NCBI GenBank assembly: GCA_017937925.1
Contig: JAGBCQ010000012.1
Coordinates: 1-64,000, forward strand
DNA: 64,000 nt
Direction: 5' to 3'
From: Paraprevotella sp.
GTDB lineage: Bacteria > Bacteroidota > Bacteroidia > Bacteroidales > Bacteroidaceae
Shown here: in pieces, positions 9,256 to 17,874 of the stretch
How positions within the stretch are numbered: position 1 is the stretch's first letter
Layout: the number at the start of each line of letters is the position of its first letter
The notes under the pieces: generated by a model
Seen by the model: only the letters and a program-made list of their open reading frames with translations
Database searches by the model: none
Told to the model about the DNA's origin: nothing
Position numbers and translations under genes: made by a program

Positions 9256-9484
9256 GTGAAACATGATGTTTCACTCCAAAATCCGCATCTACAAAGGGAT
9301 TCTGAGCGATTATGAAACATGAAACATGATAAAACTCTCTATGTATAACGCGCGCGCGTGCGAGAATGATGTTTCATGTTTCACCCATGCCTCCGACCTA
9401 ACCTTTCGTCACAAAAACGCTGGACGTCCGTCATCAAAACGCAAGACGTCTGTCGTCGCGACGACGGACGTCCGAAATTTTGCT
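9256..9484 (+). repeat. Dispersed ~225-bp palindrome-rich intergenic repeat, copy A
   Basis: This element occurs again in reverse orientation at 59491-59713. The order of blocks is the same: GTGAAACAT[G/C]ATGTTTCAC; a variable stretch with CCGCATC; TGAAACATGAAACATGATAA continuing to a CGCGCGCG core; GAGAATGATGTTTCATG; a poorly conserved ~35-nt spacer; then CGTCCGTCATCAAAACGCAA running into GTCGCGACGACGGACGTCC. It has nested palindromes: 11-bp arms GGACGTCCGTC/GACGGACGTCC, and a near-perfect 28-bp palindrome centred on TCGCGA. No coding sequence is conserved between copies. It separates the acetyltransferase and AlkD-like genes. No transposase is linked; it could be a MITE-like or REP-like family. 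Confidence 0.85.
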
Positions 9485-9548
9485 CACGTCGGGAGCGAAG
9501 AATTTTGAACTTAAAACGATTTTTTAAAATGTCAAATGACCGTTATTT

Positions 9549-10361
9549 TCACAACGCTTCAACCGTGCGAGTGCGAAATGATTCACGTGCCTTACGAACA
9601 TAGAGTTTTACGACATCGGCTGGGAGATGGGATTTGCGAACAAACGCTCTCGCCTCATTGGGGAACTTCGCTAATGCTGTCGCCAACAACCACGCAACAC
9701 CCATTCGCACGTAGTACGGTTCTGCACCTTGCACAGTACCTTGTTGTGCCACCTTCGGTTTACCTTTGACTGTCTTATACTTTGATTTGATGCAGTCGAA
9801 ATTGAGTCCGTTGATGCGATTAAAGACCTTATCGAGCCACTCATCATTGAGGAAATAGCACATCGCCACGACCACTGCAAAGCGCACCTCAAATTCGTTC
9901 TCGGAGTCAAACCAACGTTCCAAGAACATCCATAGGGACGTCTTATCCGAACGCGTCATCCATTTTGCATGAGCGCAGTAAGAATCGCACACCGCCCAAT
10001 TGTCCATCACAGGGACATAACGACCAAGCATTGACAATCGTTCATCAAGCGAACACTTTTCAAGGTTGATAAGATACCCCCAAATAACGGTCTCCTCATA
10101 GCACAGAGTTTCGCTCGGCACCGCCTCAAACGCACGAATCACCTCTCTACCATTAGCACAGGTTTGATGCACGCCATTAGGCATTACAACTTCGCCTCCC
10201 TCACGTGAAAGCAGCTTTGCCACGTGTTTTATCTCCGGCGAATGTAGTCCCAAAACTTGTCTTTCGGGCAACGCATTCACCACGCGCAAATGTCCCTCCC
10301 GATACCGTGCATCATTCCGGAAACGTTCGCAAACCAATGGGTGTAAAAGATGCTTTATCAT
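9549..10361 (-). CDS. AlkD-like DNA alkylation repair protein
   Basis: HEAT-like-repeat DNA glycosylase of the AlkC/AlkD family, which removes bulky or positively charged N3/N7-alkylated bases without base flipping. 270 residues, somewhat longer than Bacillus AlkD. The diagnostic stretch is DNWAVCDSYCAHAKW (about 119-133), containing the Trp and Asp of the family's active cleft, followed by alpha-helical repeats (EFEVRFAVVVAMCYF, YVRMGVAWLLATAL). A basic C-terminal helix (KLYVRKARESFRTR) fits DNA contact. Single gene; no clear consensus promoter seen just upstream. Confidence 0.8.
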   Translation of the reverse strand: MIKHLLHPLVCERFRNDARYREGHLRVVNALPERQVLGLHSPEIKHVAKLLSREGGEVVMPNGVHQTCANGREVIRAFEAVPSETLCYEETVIWGYLINLEKCSLDERLSMLGRYVPVMDNWAVCDSYCAHAKWMTRSDKTSLWMFLERWFDSENEFEVRFAVVVAMCYFLNDEWLDKVFNRINGLNFDCIKSKYKTVKGKPKVAQQGTVQGAEPYYVRMGVAWLLATALAKFPNEARAFVRKSHLPADVVKLYVRKARESFRTRTVEAL

Positions 10362-10435
10362 AAAACTATTTGCAACGTTGACTGTAGTTTAACTTTTTCT
10401 CTTCTCTGCCTAAAGGTGGCTTATTCACTGACGAT

Positions 10436-10975
10436 TTATACAGTCTTGCCCATTTCGTATGCCTCACGCATCGCGGGATGGTTTGCAATCTCGCCTTTCT
10501 GGTAAACGCCCTTGCCGTAGATTACACCCTTTTCAATCGAGCCCTCCAAGCACTCTGCCAAACCCCGCATACAATCAAGCGTGCAGTTCATTACCGTATC
10601 GGTATCCTCGGCGGCGGTCATAATGTAGTAGAATTCTTTGTCTTTGAACTCCAACCAGCGGGCTACCGTGCGGTCGATAACCGCTTTGAGCTGTGCAGAA
10701 ACCGAATAGAAATAGACGGGCGATGCAAGGACCAACACATCAGCAACAAGCATCTTATCCAAAACCTCCTTCATATCGTCTTTTATAGCACACTCGCCCT
10801 TGTGGTCTTTGCAGAAGTAACACCCCAAGCAGTGGGCAATTTTCTTGCCTTGTATCCAAATCTTTTCTACCTCGTTTCCAGCCTCCTCGGCTCCACGCAT
10901 AAATTGGTCGCACAGCGAATCGGAGTTACCTCCCTTACGGGGCGAACCCGACAAAATCAATACCCTCTTTGCCAT
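10436..10975 (-). CDS. NAD(P)H-dependent FMN reductase / flavodoxin-like oxidoreductase
   Basis: 179-residue flavoprotein. The N-terminal LILSGSPRKGGNSDSL is the FMN-phosphate loop of the NADPH-dependent FMN reductase fold. CLGCYFCKDHKGECAIKDDM (48-67) has the cysteine spacing of the CxxCxxC-containing iron-sulfur-flavoprotein-like subgroup, and LVLASPVYFYSVSAQLKAVIDR is the flavin-binding segment. It probably moves electrons from NAD(P)H to quinones, metals or nitro compounds. The remnant at 10999-11043 just upstream begins like another member of the same fold, so this locus once held at least two such genes. Confidence 0.8.
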   Translation of the reverse strand: MAKRVLILSGSPRKGGNSDSLCDQFMRGAEEAGNEVEKIWIQGKKIAHCLGCYFCKDHKGECAIKDDMKEVLDKMLVADVLVLASPVYFYSVSAQLKAVIDRTVARWLEFKDKEFYYIMTAAEDTDTVMNCTLDCMRGLAECLEGSIEKGVIYGKGVYQKGEIANHPAMREAYEMGKTV

Positions 10976-10998
10976 ATCATTTATTTTGATGTTTATAC

Positions 10999-11043
10999 TT
11001 ATTCAGATTGTGGACCACCATCCACAATCATTATCTTTTTCAT
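10999..11043 (-). pseudogene. Remnant: N-terminus of a second flavodoxin-like reductase
   Basis: An ATG reads MKKIMIVDGGPQSE and then a stop. MKKIMIVDGGP is the usual beginning of NAD(P)H-dependent flavodoxin-fold oxidoreductases (FMN loop DGGPRK), here cut after 14 codons. It lies between the acetyltransferase remnant (11056-11181) and the intact reductase (start 10975). It is best read as a deletion scar that joined two genes; a functional short peptide cannot be excluded but is unlikely. Confidence 0.55.
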
Positions 11044-11055
11044 ATCGCTTAGTTT

Positions 11056-11181
11056 TTAAGATGGGCGCAAATGATTAAAATCATAGCAGAGGTCTTTCGC
11101 CACCTTGCGTTCCTCAATAAGATCAACATCGTTATTTGCATCATAAATCATCTGACGCAACATCTTTTCTTTCTCTGTCAT
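11056..11181 (-). pseudogene. Remnant: N-terminus of maltose/galactoside O-acetyltransferase (Maa/LacA-like)
   Basis: Reads [20 protein letters not shown], continuing with [18 protein letters not shown] and a stop after 41 codons. This closely matches the N-terminal helical domain of Maa/NodL-type sugar O-acetyltransferases (normal length about 185-200), ending just before the left-handed beta-helix. The hexapeptide-repeat catalytic domain is absent. It is a truncated pseudogene or a retained acceptor-binding domain; the adjacent remnant suggests deletion. Confidence 0.75.
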
Positions 11182-11190
11182 GTTATATCA

Positions 11191-14100
11191 TTAAATCGTT
11201 AGTTCATCATTCATATAATTTGAAACAACTTTGAGAATCTCATCGCCCCAAATCTCCCATCTGCGAATGCCAAAGCCACTAATGCTCATCAAATCCTCGC
11301 GTGTTGTCGGTTTATCTGTTGCGATAAGCACAAGGATATTATTTTGCAAAAGATAGTACGACGGTAACATTTTCTCCTTTTCCACACGAGTACGCATTTT
11401 ACGTAATAAACTAAGCAAATCCATGTCGGTTAGTGTATTCCCACCGGAATCTACTACAATTCTAAAGACCTCGTTCTCAATAATTAATTCCTTATATGTA
11501 GTTGTATTGATGATAGCTCCACCACCGCGGCTACTCATAGTTTTACTTTCTTGAATTTTAGGTAGTACAGGATTGTTATTAGGAATAAAATACGCAGGTT
11601 TATTTATAGAAGTATCCTCTATACCAAACGAGTTATTCAGCCAATATTCATATTGACTCGAATTTAAAGAGCGAGTACAACCTGTTCTATCGTGCTTATA
11701 ATTCGTACAACCCAAGAAATAACCATTTAAACCTTTCTTGACTACCAAATAACCATCTTGACACCAATCGCATTTATGGATAGAAAACTTACCACCTCGT
11801 TTATCATTAGTCATAAACCCGCACATTTCCTGATCGTTTGTACATATCCATAACTTTAAGCCATAATTCATGTTCCATTTAAATTGCAACGGATAACCGC
11901 ATATCGGACAACTACCTTTTATCTTTTGGGGAGCATTTAGATCAACTTTCAGCTCTCCGTGTAACGTTACGTTTGGATAATTTTGTGGTTCACTCAACAA
12001 TTCTTTAATAAATTCTGACGGACGCTTATCAGGAGTTACAATAAATACCCGATTCTTTGTTCTAGTCAAAGCAACATAGAAAAGACGACGCTCTTCTGCA
12101 TAATTATATGACGTATCTATTGAAACTACTAAATTCAAAACAGGGTCGTCATCGACTTTCGATGGAAAACCATATGTTTCATCTTTTGCGTTAATGATAA
12201 TCACATTCTCGGCGGTCAACCCTTTTGAACTATGAGCTGTCAGAAAATTTAGCTTGACCTTGTTACCATACTTCACCGAATAAACTCTACCATTATCCTC
12301 GTTGTAGTTAAATTGTTCAGCTTTACACATATTGCGTGCATCGAAACCATATCGACCTATCAGCAAAATTGATGGTACTTTTGTTTTGCCCTCAACCGCA
12401 GTATATTTCAATATCTCGCCTATTGCATTCTCAATTGCCACACCAAGATTATAGAACAAACCGCCCTTGTGAAATTCTCCATTTGCACCCTTTTCGTCGC
12501 CATAAGTAGAGATAATCACAGGATTATCAATACGTTTGGGCGAAATAAGTTCCTTTTTGATTTGTTGAGAGTTCTTCTGTACGAATGTCCCAGCAATGTC
12601 AATTATCTCTTGTGCATTACGATATGTGCGAGTAATTTTCAACTCTTGACCATAGCCGACTTCCTCACAAAATTTTGTAAATAGAGGAAGAATTGAACCA
12701 CTAAAAGCATAAATGGACTGCCAATCATCGCCAACAGCCATAATCTTAGCATCGCACAACTGCGATAATTCCTTTATAAGGTTGTATCGTTGTCGGGATA
12801 TATCCTGATACTCATCTACGATGATATACTTGTAATCAAGTTGTTCTTTGGCAATCTGTTTCTTGCGAATTAATTCTGCTGACTCATTAATCATATCCTC
12901 AAAGTCGATATAGTGTTGCTCTTTTAGCGTTTGTTGATATTCCAAATAGCAAACTTCGCATATATCAAGAAATAGTTTAGTGCGAACATTCTTCGTATTG
13001 CTCCTGAATTCAGTAAATCGTCCATCCTTAAAACCTTGAGTTTTAAAGTTAGCAATAAAGGTACATATTAACTGTGTCAAACGAGTGATATATTTATTCT
13101 CCTCAGTGTCAACTAGTCGTTTATACACCTCTGTCGTAGGTCTTTTTTTCAGTTCGTAGCCATGAGCCAAAAGTAACTCACTTAGGTGTTCTAACGTATC
13201 TCTGTGGTCACAATACTTAGAGAATGTGTAAATTAGGTCTGTCTTGTGCTTTTTATGCAAAGCAACTTTATCTTTAATGACAGATTTGTATTTATTGAGT
13301 TGTTCTTCGTTATAACGATTACTATAACCATCCTCACTTACACCAAAATGCTCAATATAGGTAACCTTGTCACCTTGTCTTATACGGAAGTCTGGAGTAT
13401 ATGGCTTATTTGCGCTCAAAATACGATATTGGTATATTGGTTCGTATTCATATTCAATATGATTAAGATAAAGAAAGTTTGCAATCTGAACTTCTTCCAT
13501 TGAACGTAGCACCTCGTTGTTTAGCGTTTGAATACGACGTGTACGTCTGTCAACAATTTGTTGAACATAATCTTGTAAATCACTTTTGATTGTAGAAAAA
13601 TCTGCATCCGCAACAAATTGAAAATATCCTCCCAAATCCTCGCCTTCATAAGGTGCGGAGAAATAAGAGCCAAAAAACAATATTAGTTTATCAACAAGTT
13701 GAGGATTACGCAAAACTTTTGTTTTGAGGTACTCATTAATAATATTGTACATAAAACCGTTTTCCACAATCTTGCGTTGTCCCTCCTCGCCCTGCCGAAG
13801 AATTGAGTACCCAACGGAGTGAAATGTGGTTATGACACTTGGAATCTTAAGGTTATGATTGATGCGTTCTCGCAATTCTTCAACGGCCTTATTAGTAAAA
13901 GAGATAACTAATATTTGTTCGGGCATAATTCCTCGTTTTTCAACTAAGTAACGCACCTTTGCAGCCACCGTTGTTGTTTTACCCGCTCCGGCTCCCGCAA
14001 TAACAAGAGTATTATCCTCTTCTGACAGCACAACCTCTCTTTGTTCTTTGTCAAGCAATATGACAGAATCACACGCCTTAAGAATATTATCAAGATAATC

Positions 14101-14484
14101 CTTTTCTGATTTTATATGATTAATTATGAATTTATCATTATGCTCTTTGATGGTCGCTGACTCTTTTGTTAAGTCTTGAATTTCCTCATAGTGATTTATA
14201 AAAGTCTTTATCTGTTCTATATCAATTTTACTCTTAATAGCATACTCATTCAAAATCTGAGCATCTATAAGAGAATTAAAAAAATTGAAGTCTTCTCTAT
14301 ATTTAGATATTAAATGTTTATAAGAACTCCTAGGAATAAAAGAATCTCTATTCAATAATTCTGAAAATTCTTTATTAAATTGAATAGCTTTAAAATATTG
14401 AGTAGTTTTTTGTTTAACACTTACTTGTGATTCAGCATTAGTTCTAATCTTTTTCTTGCGTTTAAATATATCAAATATTCCCAT
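11191..14484 (-). CDS. UvrD/HelD-like superfamily 1 DNA helicase with zinc ribbons
   Basis: 1097-residue ATP-dependent 3'-5' helicase. Walker A AGAGAGKTT at 163-171; motif Ia (VISFTNKAVEELRERI); a UvrD-family insertion; motif II IIVDEYQD; motif III GDDWQSIYAFSGS; motif IV region (RTYRNAQEIIDIA); motif V (TAHSSKGLTAENVIII); motif VI (FYVALTRTKNRVFIV). Two Cys4 topoisomerase-type zinc ribbons follow (CPICGYPLQ...CTNDQEMC and CDWCQDGY...C...C), then an HRDC-like C-terminal domain with ISGFGIRRWEIWG. The layout is close to helicase IV (HelD). Start at 14484 (MGIFDIFKRKKK). It is more AT-rich than its flanks, which is compatible with acquisition. Confidence 0.85.
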   Translation of the reverse strand: MGIFDIFKRKKKIRTNAESQVSVKQKTTQYFKAIQFNKEFSELLNRDSFIPRSSYKHLISKYREDFNFFNSLIDAQILNEYAIKSKIDIEQIKTFINHYEEIQDLTKESATIKEHNDKFIINHIKSEKDYLDNILKACDSVILLDKEQREVVLSEEDNTLVIAGAGAGKTTTVAAKVRYLVEKRGIMPEQILVISFTNKAVEELRERINHNLKIPSVITTFHSVGYSILRQGEEGQRKIVENGFMYNIINEYLKTKVLRNPQLVDKLILFFGSYFSAPYEGEDLGGYFQFVADADFSTIKSDLQDYVQQIVDRRTRRIQTLNNEVLRSMEEVQIANFLYLNHIEYEYEPIYQYRILSANKPYTPDFRIRQGDKVTYIEHFGVSEDGYSNRYNEEQLNKYKSVIKDKVALHKKHKTDLIYTFSKYCDHRDTLEHLSELLLAHGYELKKRPTTEVYKRLVDTEENKYITRLTQLICTFIANFKTQGFKDGRFTEFRSNTKNVRTKLFLDICEVCYLEYQQTLKEQHYIDFEDMINESAELIRKKQIAKEQLDYKYIIVDEYQDISRQRYNLIKELSQLCDAKIMAVGDDWQSIYAFSGSILPLFTKFCEEVGYGQELKITRTYRNAQEIIDIAGTFVQKNSQQIKKELISPKRIDNPVIISTYGDEKGANGEFHKGGLFYNLGVAIENAIGEILKYTAVEGKTKVPSILLIGRYGFDARNMCKAEQFNYNEDNGRVYSVKYGNKVKLNFLTAHSSKGLTAENVIIINAKDETYGFPSKVDDDPVLNLVVSIDTSYNYAEERRLFYVALTRTKNRVFIVTPDKRPSEFIKELLSEPQNYPNVTLHGELKVDLNAPQKIKGSCPICGYPLQFKWNMNYGLKLWICTNDQEMCGFMTNDKRGGKFSIHKCDWCQDGYLVVKKGLNGYFLGCTNYKHDRTGCTRSLNSSQYEYWLNNSFGIEDTSINKPAYFIPNNNPVLPKIQESKTMSSRGGGAIINTTTYKELIIENEVFRIVVDSGGNTLTDMDLLSLLRKMRTRVEKEKMLPSYYLLQNNILVLIATDKPTTREDLMSISGFGIRRWEIWGDEILKVVSNYMNDELTI

Positions 14485-14535
14485 TATTATACCTATTTAT
14501 GTATTCACAATGTTTATATTCTAAGTAATTAACAA

Positions 14536-15543
14536 TCATGAGAACCACTTCAAATTATCCCTACTCGGTTGTAGCTCGCCTCGTTCTATTTGATGAATGA
14601 TTTCCACTACCTTCTCATTCATCGGCGTCGAACAACCAACCTTTCGACCAAAATCAACTACTGCTCCGTTGATGGCATCTACTTCCGTAAGTTTTCCTTT
14701 CTCAAGATCTTGAAGCATACTTGCTTTTAGTTTGGCATGCTTACGGATGGCAATGGGAATAATAAAGAATGAAAAGGCTTTCTTTAAAGGATTGGTATAA
14801 TCAAGTAATTTAACAATGTCCTTACCTTGTACGGGTTCAATGCGAATACCACCGGCTTCACATACGTCAATACATTCTTTAATTAACATTTGAACGACAC
14901 GACGACTTGCATGAGGACCGGCTGCCTCTCCGAATGTGCAACCGAGAACGGCACTCATTCCTGAAAAAGAAGCATTGATTAACAACTTACTCCATCGCGT
15001 ACCGATAAAATTTTCTTCAACATCGACCTTCCCCATCAATGATAACAAATCCTTTACTTTATCAAAATTCTTGTTTCTATGTAACGAGAGCGCACCTAAC
15101 GAGAACGATAAGGCATCCGGCGAGCTTGTCAGTTCACAAACTCCGGGTTCTTGCAGGGTTGCTCCCCACGCAACAGTGCAACCTAGCACCCGCTGCTCGC
15201 CTAAAATCTCTGCGATTTGCAGTTCAGGAAGACCATTCTGGAACGTCACCAATACACCTTCCGGCGAAAGATAGTCTTTTAACATTCGTACCACCTCTGC
15301 ATTATGTTGTTGCTTAGTCATCAAGAACACAATGTCGTACTGCCCGTTCATTTCATCCGGCGTATATGCAACCACCGGTTGAACGAATTGCACCGTTCCC
15401 ACTACTTTTGCCCCTTTGCTTTGCAATGCTGCAACATGCGCCTTATTACGGTTTATAAGTTCTATCTTCTCTCCTGCTCTACTGATAAACGCCCCTAAAA
15501 TCGTACCGAGCGAACCAGCACCATATATTGCTACACGCATCAT
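14536..15543 (-). CDS. panE: 2-dehydropantoate 2-reductase (ketopantoate reductase)
   Basis: NADPH-dependent reduction of 2-dehydropantoate to pantoate in pantothenate/CoA synthesis. 335 residues. N-terminal Rossmann motif AIYGAGSLGTILGA (GxGxxG at 8-13); FLMTKQQHN after the fourth strand; TFQNGL; and the C-terminal helical domain with KLLINASFSGMSAVLG, in which Lys is the expected catalytic residue of the family. Two consecutive ATGs (15543 and 15540) are both possible starts. Single gene. Some ApbA/PanE homologues act on other 2-oxo acids, so the substrate is inferred. Confidence 0.85.
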   Translation of the reverse strand: MMRVAIYGAGSLGTILGAFISRAGEKIELINRNKAHVAALQSKGAKVVGTVQFVQPVVAYTPDEMNGQYDIVFLMTKQQHNAEVVRMLKDYLSPEGVLVTFQNGLPELQIAEILGEQRVLGCTVAWGATLQEPGVCELTSSPDALSFSLGALSLHRNKNFDKVKDLLSLMGKVDVEENFIGTRWSKLLINASFSGMSAVLGCTFGEAAGPHASRRVVQMLIKECIDVCEAGGIRIEPVQGKDIVKLLDYTNPLKKAFSFFIIPIAIRKHAKLKASMLQDLEKGKLTEVDAINGAVVDFGRKVGCSTPMNEKVVEIIHQIERGELQPSRDNLKWFS

Positions 15544-15767
15544 TCTATAATTTGTTTTGTTATTTCCTTATCTATTAATGTTCATCTGTACAAAGGTACA
15601 TATTATTACAAGGAATTAGAATGGGGACACCATAGAATTTTAGTTTTTATTGTTAAGAAATCTAGTTGCGCTATACTTTGTAAGTGAGCTCAATATTTTT
15701 GGTTTCAAAGAATGTGAGAATGAAATAAAATCAATAAATTTGAATTGATATTTAACTACTAAACAAT

Positions 15768-16004
15768 ATGAAGAATATTAAGGACATCATTGACGAGACA
15801 TTTTCAGCAATGTATGAGGAATATCATTACACAAGGATGCGAATCCAGCAATTCGCACATTGCGGCATCAATGTAGAAGTAGTCAATCAATCCCCATTTA
15901 CCACCTTGTCTATTCACTATTTGAGTAAAGGCAACGGAGAAACGGATATTAAATATAAATCGAAAGAGAAGTCTATTGAATATACAATAAAAGAGGCTGG
16001 TTAG
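15768..16004 (+). CDS. Small uncharacterised protein
   Basis: 78 residues, soluble, no recognised domain. It starts MKNIKDIIDETFSAMYEEYH; the second half looks like a beta strand (NVEVVNQSPFTTLSIHYL) and a lysine-rich end. A TATTTTTG box lies at 15694-15701. Being short and isolated in an AT-rich gap before the ATPase gene, it could be a small regulator, but nothing shows this. Confidence 0.5.
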   Translation: MKNIKDIIDETFSAMYEEYHYTRMRIQQFAHCGINVEVVNQSPFTTLSIHYLSKGNGETDIKYKSKEKSIEYTIKEAG

Positions 16005-16043
16005 TTCCTGCATAGGTACTGGTCTGTTCCTCGCATTATTTAA

Positions 16044-16075
16044 TTTGCATAATTCAAAATGAATAATTATATTTG
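16044..16075 (+). promoter_or_regulatory. Full consensus promoter (TTTG-N20-TATATTTG) for the ATPase gene
   Basis: -33 TTTG at 16044-16047, exactly 20 nt, then the -7 TATATTTG at 16068-16075. The ATG follows 19 nt later. Confidence 0.65.
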
Positions 16076-16094
16076 CGAATAAAATCGTGGTATT

Positions 16095-17231
16095 ATGGCA
16101 AAAGTTAAGAATCCTTTTATTGTTACGGGTAAGATTGAACCTGAGTATTTCTGCGACAGAATAAATGAGTCTGCTCGTCTGATTAAATCCATCACCAATG
16201 GGAATAATCTTGTTATTATATCTCCTCGCCGTATGGGTAAGACAGGACTTATCCAATTTTGCTACGATAAACCCGAAATTGCAAATGAGTATTATACATT
16301 CTTTATAGATATTCTCCACACATCAAGTCTTCGAGAGTTTACATACCTTCTCGGTCGAACTATCTATGACACTTTACTCCCACGCAGTCATAAGATGGCC
16401 AACCTATTTATACAGACCATCAAATCGATAAATGGCAAATTTGGTTTTGACCCTATAACCAATTTGCCGACATTTAATTTAGAGTTGGGCGATATTGAGA
16501 AAGCTGAATATACATTGGAGGAGATATTCCGCTACTTAGCGAATGCCGACAAACCTTGTATAGTGGCTATTGATGAGTTTCAACAGATTGCCAAGTATCC
16601 CGAAAAAAATATCGAGGCTCTGTTGCGCACACACATCCAGAAACTTAAAAATAGCAACTTTATCTTTGCGGGAAGCGAGCGTCATATGATGCATGAGATG
16701 TTTACATCTTCGGCTCGTCCGTTCTACAATAGTGCCGATATATTAGAGTTGAAGGCAATTGTGCCTGAGATATATGTGCCATTTGTTATGGAGCATTTTG
16801 AGAGACGAAATAAGCGTATCTCTGCAGAAAATGTAAAGTGGGTATATGATTTATTCAAAGGACATACTTACTACATCCAGCGAACTTTTAATGAGTCCTT
16901 TGCAGATACAGCCGATAACGAGGAATGTACGCGAGAGATTATAGATGGTACGATTACTAATATGGTAGCATATAACGACACTATCTTCCGAGAAATTCTA
17001 TCAAACATTCCGGAAAAACAGAAGGCTCTGTTATATGCTATTGCCAAAGATGACCAGGCAACACAAATTACATCGGCGCAGTTTATCAAACGACACGTTC
17101 TTTCGTCAGCAAGTTCTGTTCAAGCTGCCATTAAGAAACTTTTAGAGCGAGATATTGTTACTGAAATAAACAAGGTTTATTCTGTGACTGATAAGTTGTT
17201 CGCAATGTGGATAAATAGAATGTTTAATTAA
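16095..17231 (+). CDS. Archaeal-type AAA-family ATPase (ATPase_2-like)
   Basis: 378 residues. Near the N-terminus comes CDRINESARLIKSITNGNNLV, in quoted part CDRINESARLIKSI, and the Walker A-type loop SPRRMGKTGLIQ. The Walker B-like segment is PCIVAIDEFQQIAKYP, and FIFAGSERHMMHEMF resembles sensor 1. The C-terminal part is a winged helix (HVLSSASSVQAAIKKLLERDIV). These single-gene ATPases are common and variable in Bacteroidetes; their job is not established, though the STAND-like architecture (ATPase plus wHTH) is often linked to mobile or defence loci. It ends at a strong hairpin. Confidence 0.75.
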   Translation: MAKVKNPFIVTGKIEPEYFCDRINESARLIKSITNGNNLVIISPRRMGKTGLIQFCYDKPEIANEYYTFFIDILHTSSLREFTYLLGRTIYDTLLPRSHKMANLFIQTIKSINGKFGFDPITNLPTFNLELGDIEKAEYTLEEIFRYLANADKPCIVAIDEFQQIAKYPEKNIEALLRTHIQKLKNSNFIFAGSERHMMHEMFTSSARPFYNSADILELKAIVPEIYVPFVMEHFERRNKRISAENVKWVYDLFKGHTYYIQRTFNESFADTADNEECTREIIDGTITNMVAYNDTIFREILSNIPEKQKALLYAIAKDDQATQITSAQFIKRHVLSSASSVQAAIKKLLERDIVTEINKVYSVTDKLFAMWINRMFN

Positions 17232-17303
17232 ATATTGAGTGATTCTCTGCAATACAGCGGAAATAGGTATTTTCGGGGGATTGAGCTTACGGACGGAAAA
17301 CAA

Positions 17304-17340
17304 TAAAGCCTCTTTGAAACTGCGTTTCAAAGAGGCTTTA
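17304..17340. terminator. Strong hairpin terminator between the ATPase gene and the tRNA cluster
   Basis: Perfect 17-bp stem TAAAGCCTCTTTGAAAC / GTTTCAAAGAGGCTTTA around a 3-nt loop. It is T-rich on the plus side and A-rich on the other, so it may end both the ATPase transcript and the leftward tRNA transcript. Confidence 0.8.
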
Positions 17341-17371
17341 ATTACTTCGTCCTCAAAACTTTTGGATTTGG

Positions 17372-17444
<73 letters not shown>

Positions 17445-17453
17445 AAAAAGAAG

Positions 17454-17537
17454 TGAAGAGAAGGAGACTCGAACTCCCACGTCACAATTGACACTACCCC
17501 CTCAAAGTAGCGCGTCTACCAATTCCGCCATCTCTCC
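17454..17537 (-). tRNA. tRNA-Leu (GAG)
   Basis: Class II tRNA with a long variable arm (GTGTCAATTGTGAC). Acceptor GGAGAGA pairs with TCTCTTC, discriminator A. The anticodon loop TTGAGGG gives GAG (reads CUC/CUU). Confidence 0.95.
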
Positions 17538-17563
17538 GTTATATGCTTAAAAGCGTTTCTAAG

Positions 17564-17644
17564 TGCCCAGAACAGGACTCGAACCTGCACGTCTCTCAAC
17601 ACTCGCACCTGAAACGAGCGCGTCTACCATTCCGCCACCTGGGC
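17564..17644 (-). tRNA. tRNA-Leu (CAG)
   Basis: Class II tRNA, acceptor GCCCAGG/TCTGGGC, D arm with TGGTAGACGCGC, anticodon loop TTCAGGT giving CAG, variable arm TGTTGAGAGACG, T loop GGTTCGAGTCC. CCA is not encoded. Confidence 0.95.
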
Positions 17645-17672
17645 AAATAACGCACATTTGCATCGTCATCAG

Positions 17673-17745
<73 letters not shown>

Positions 17746-17874
17746 ATAGATGTTTACATACTAAATCAATTCATCACACATCCTCTCTTGAATGCGGTTG
17801 CAAAGGTACAACTATTTTTTTAAGTAACAAGCAACGAACTTAAAAAAACTTGGTACATTTTGTTTTTGAATCTA

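Noticed and set aside
9200..9274. N-terminal extension of the acetyltransferase to 9274
   Set aside because: It would start upstream of the consensus promoter, inside the dispersed repeat; the GNAT fold begins at MKDDG.
15804..16319. Minus-strand 171-codon frame opposite the small gene and ATPase start
   Set aside because: Antisense to a convincing promoter and ATPase gene; composition typical of a shadow frame.
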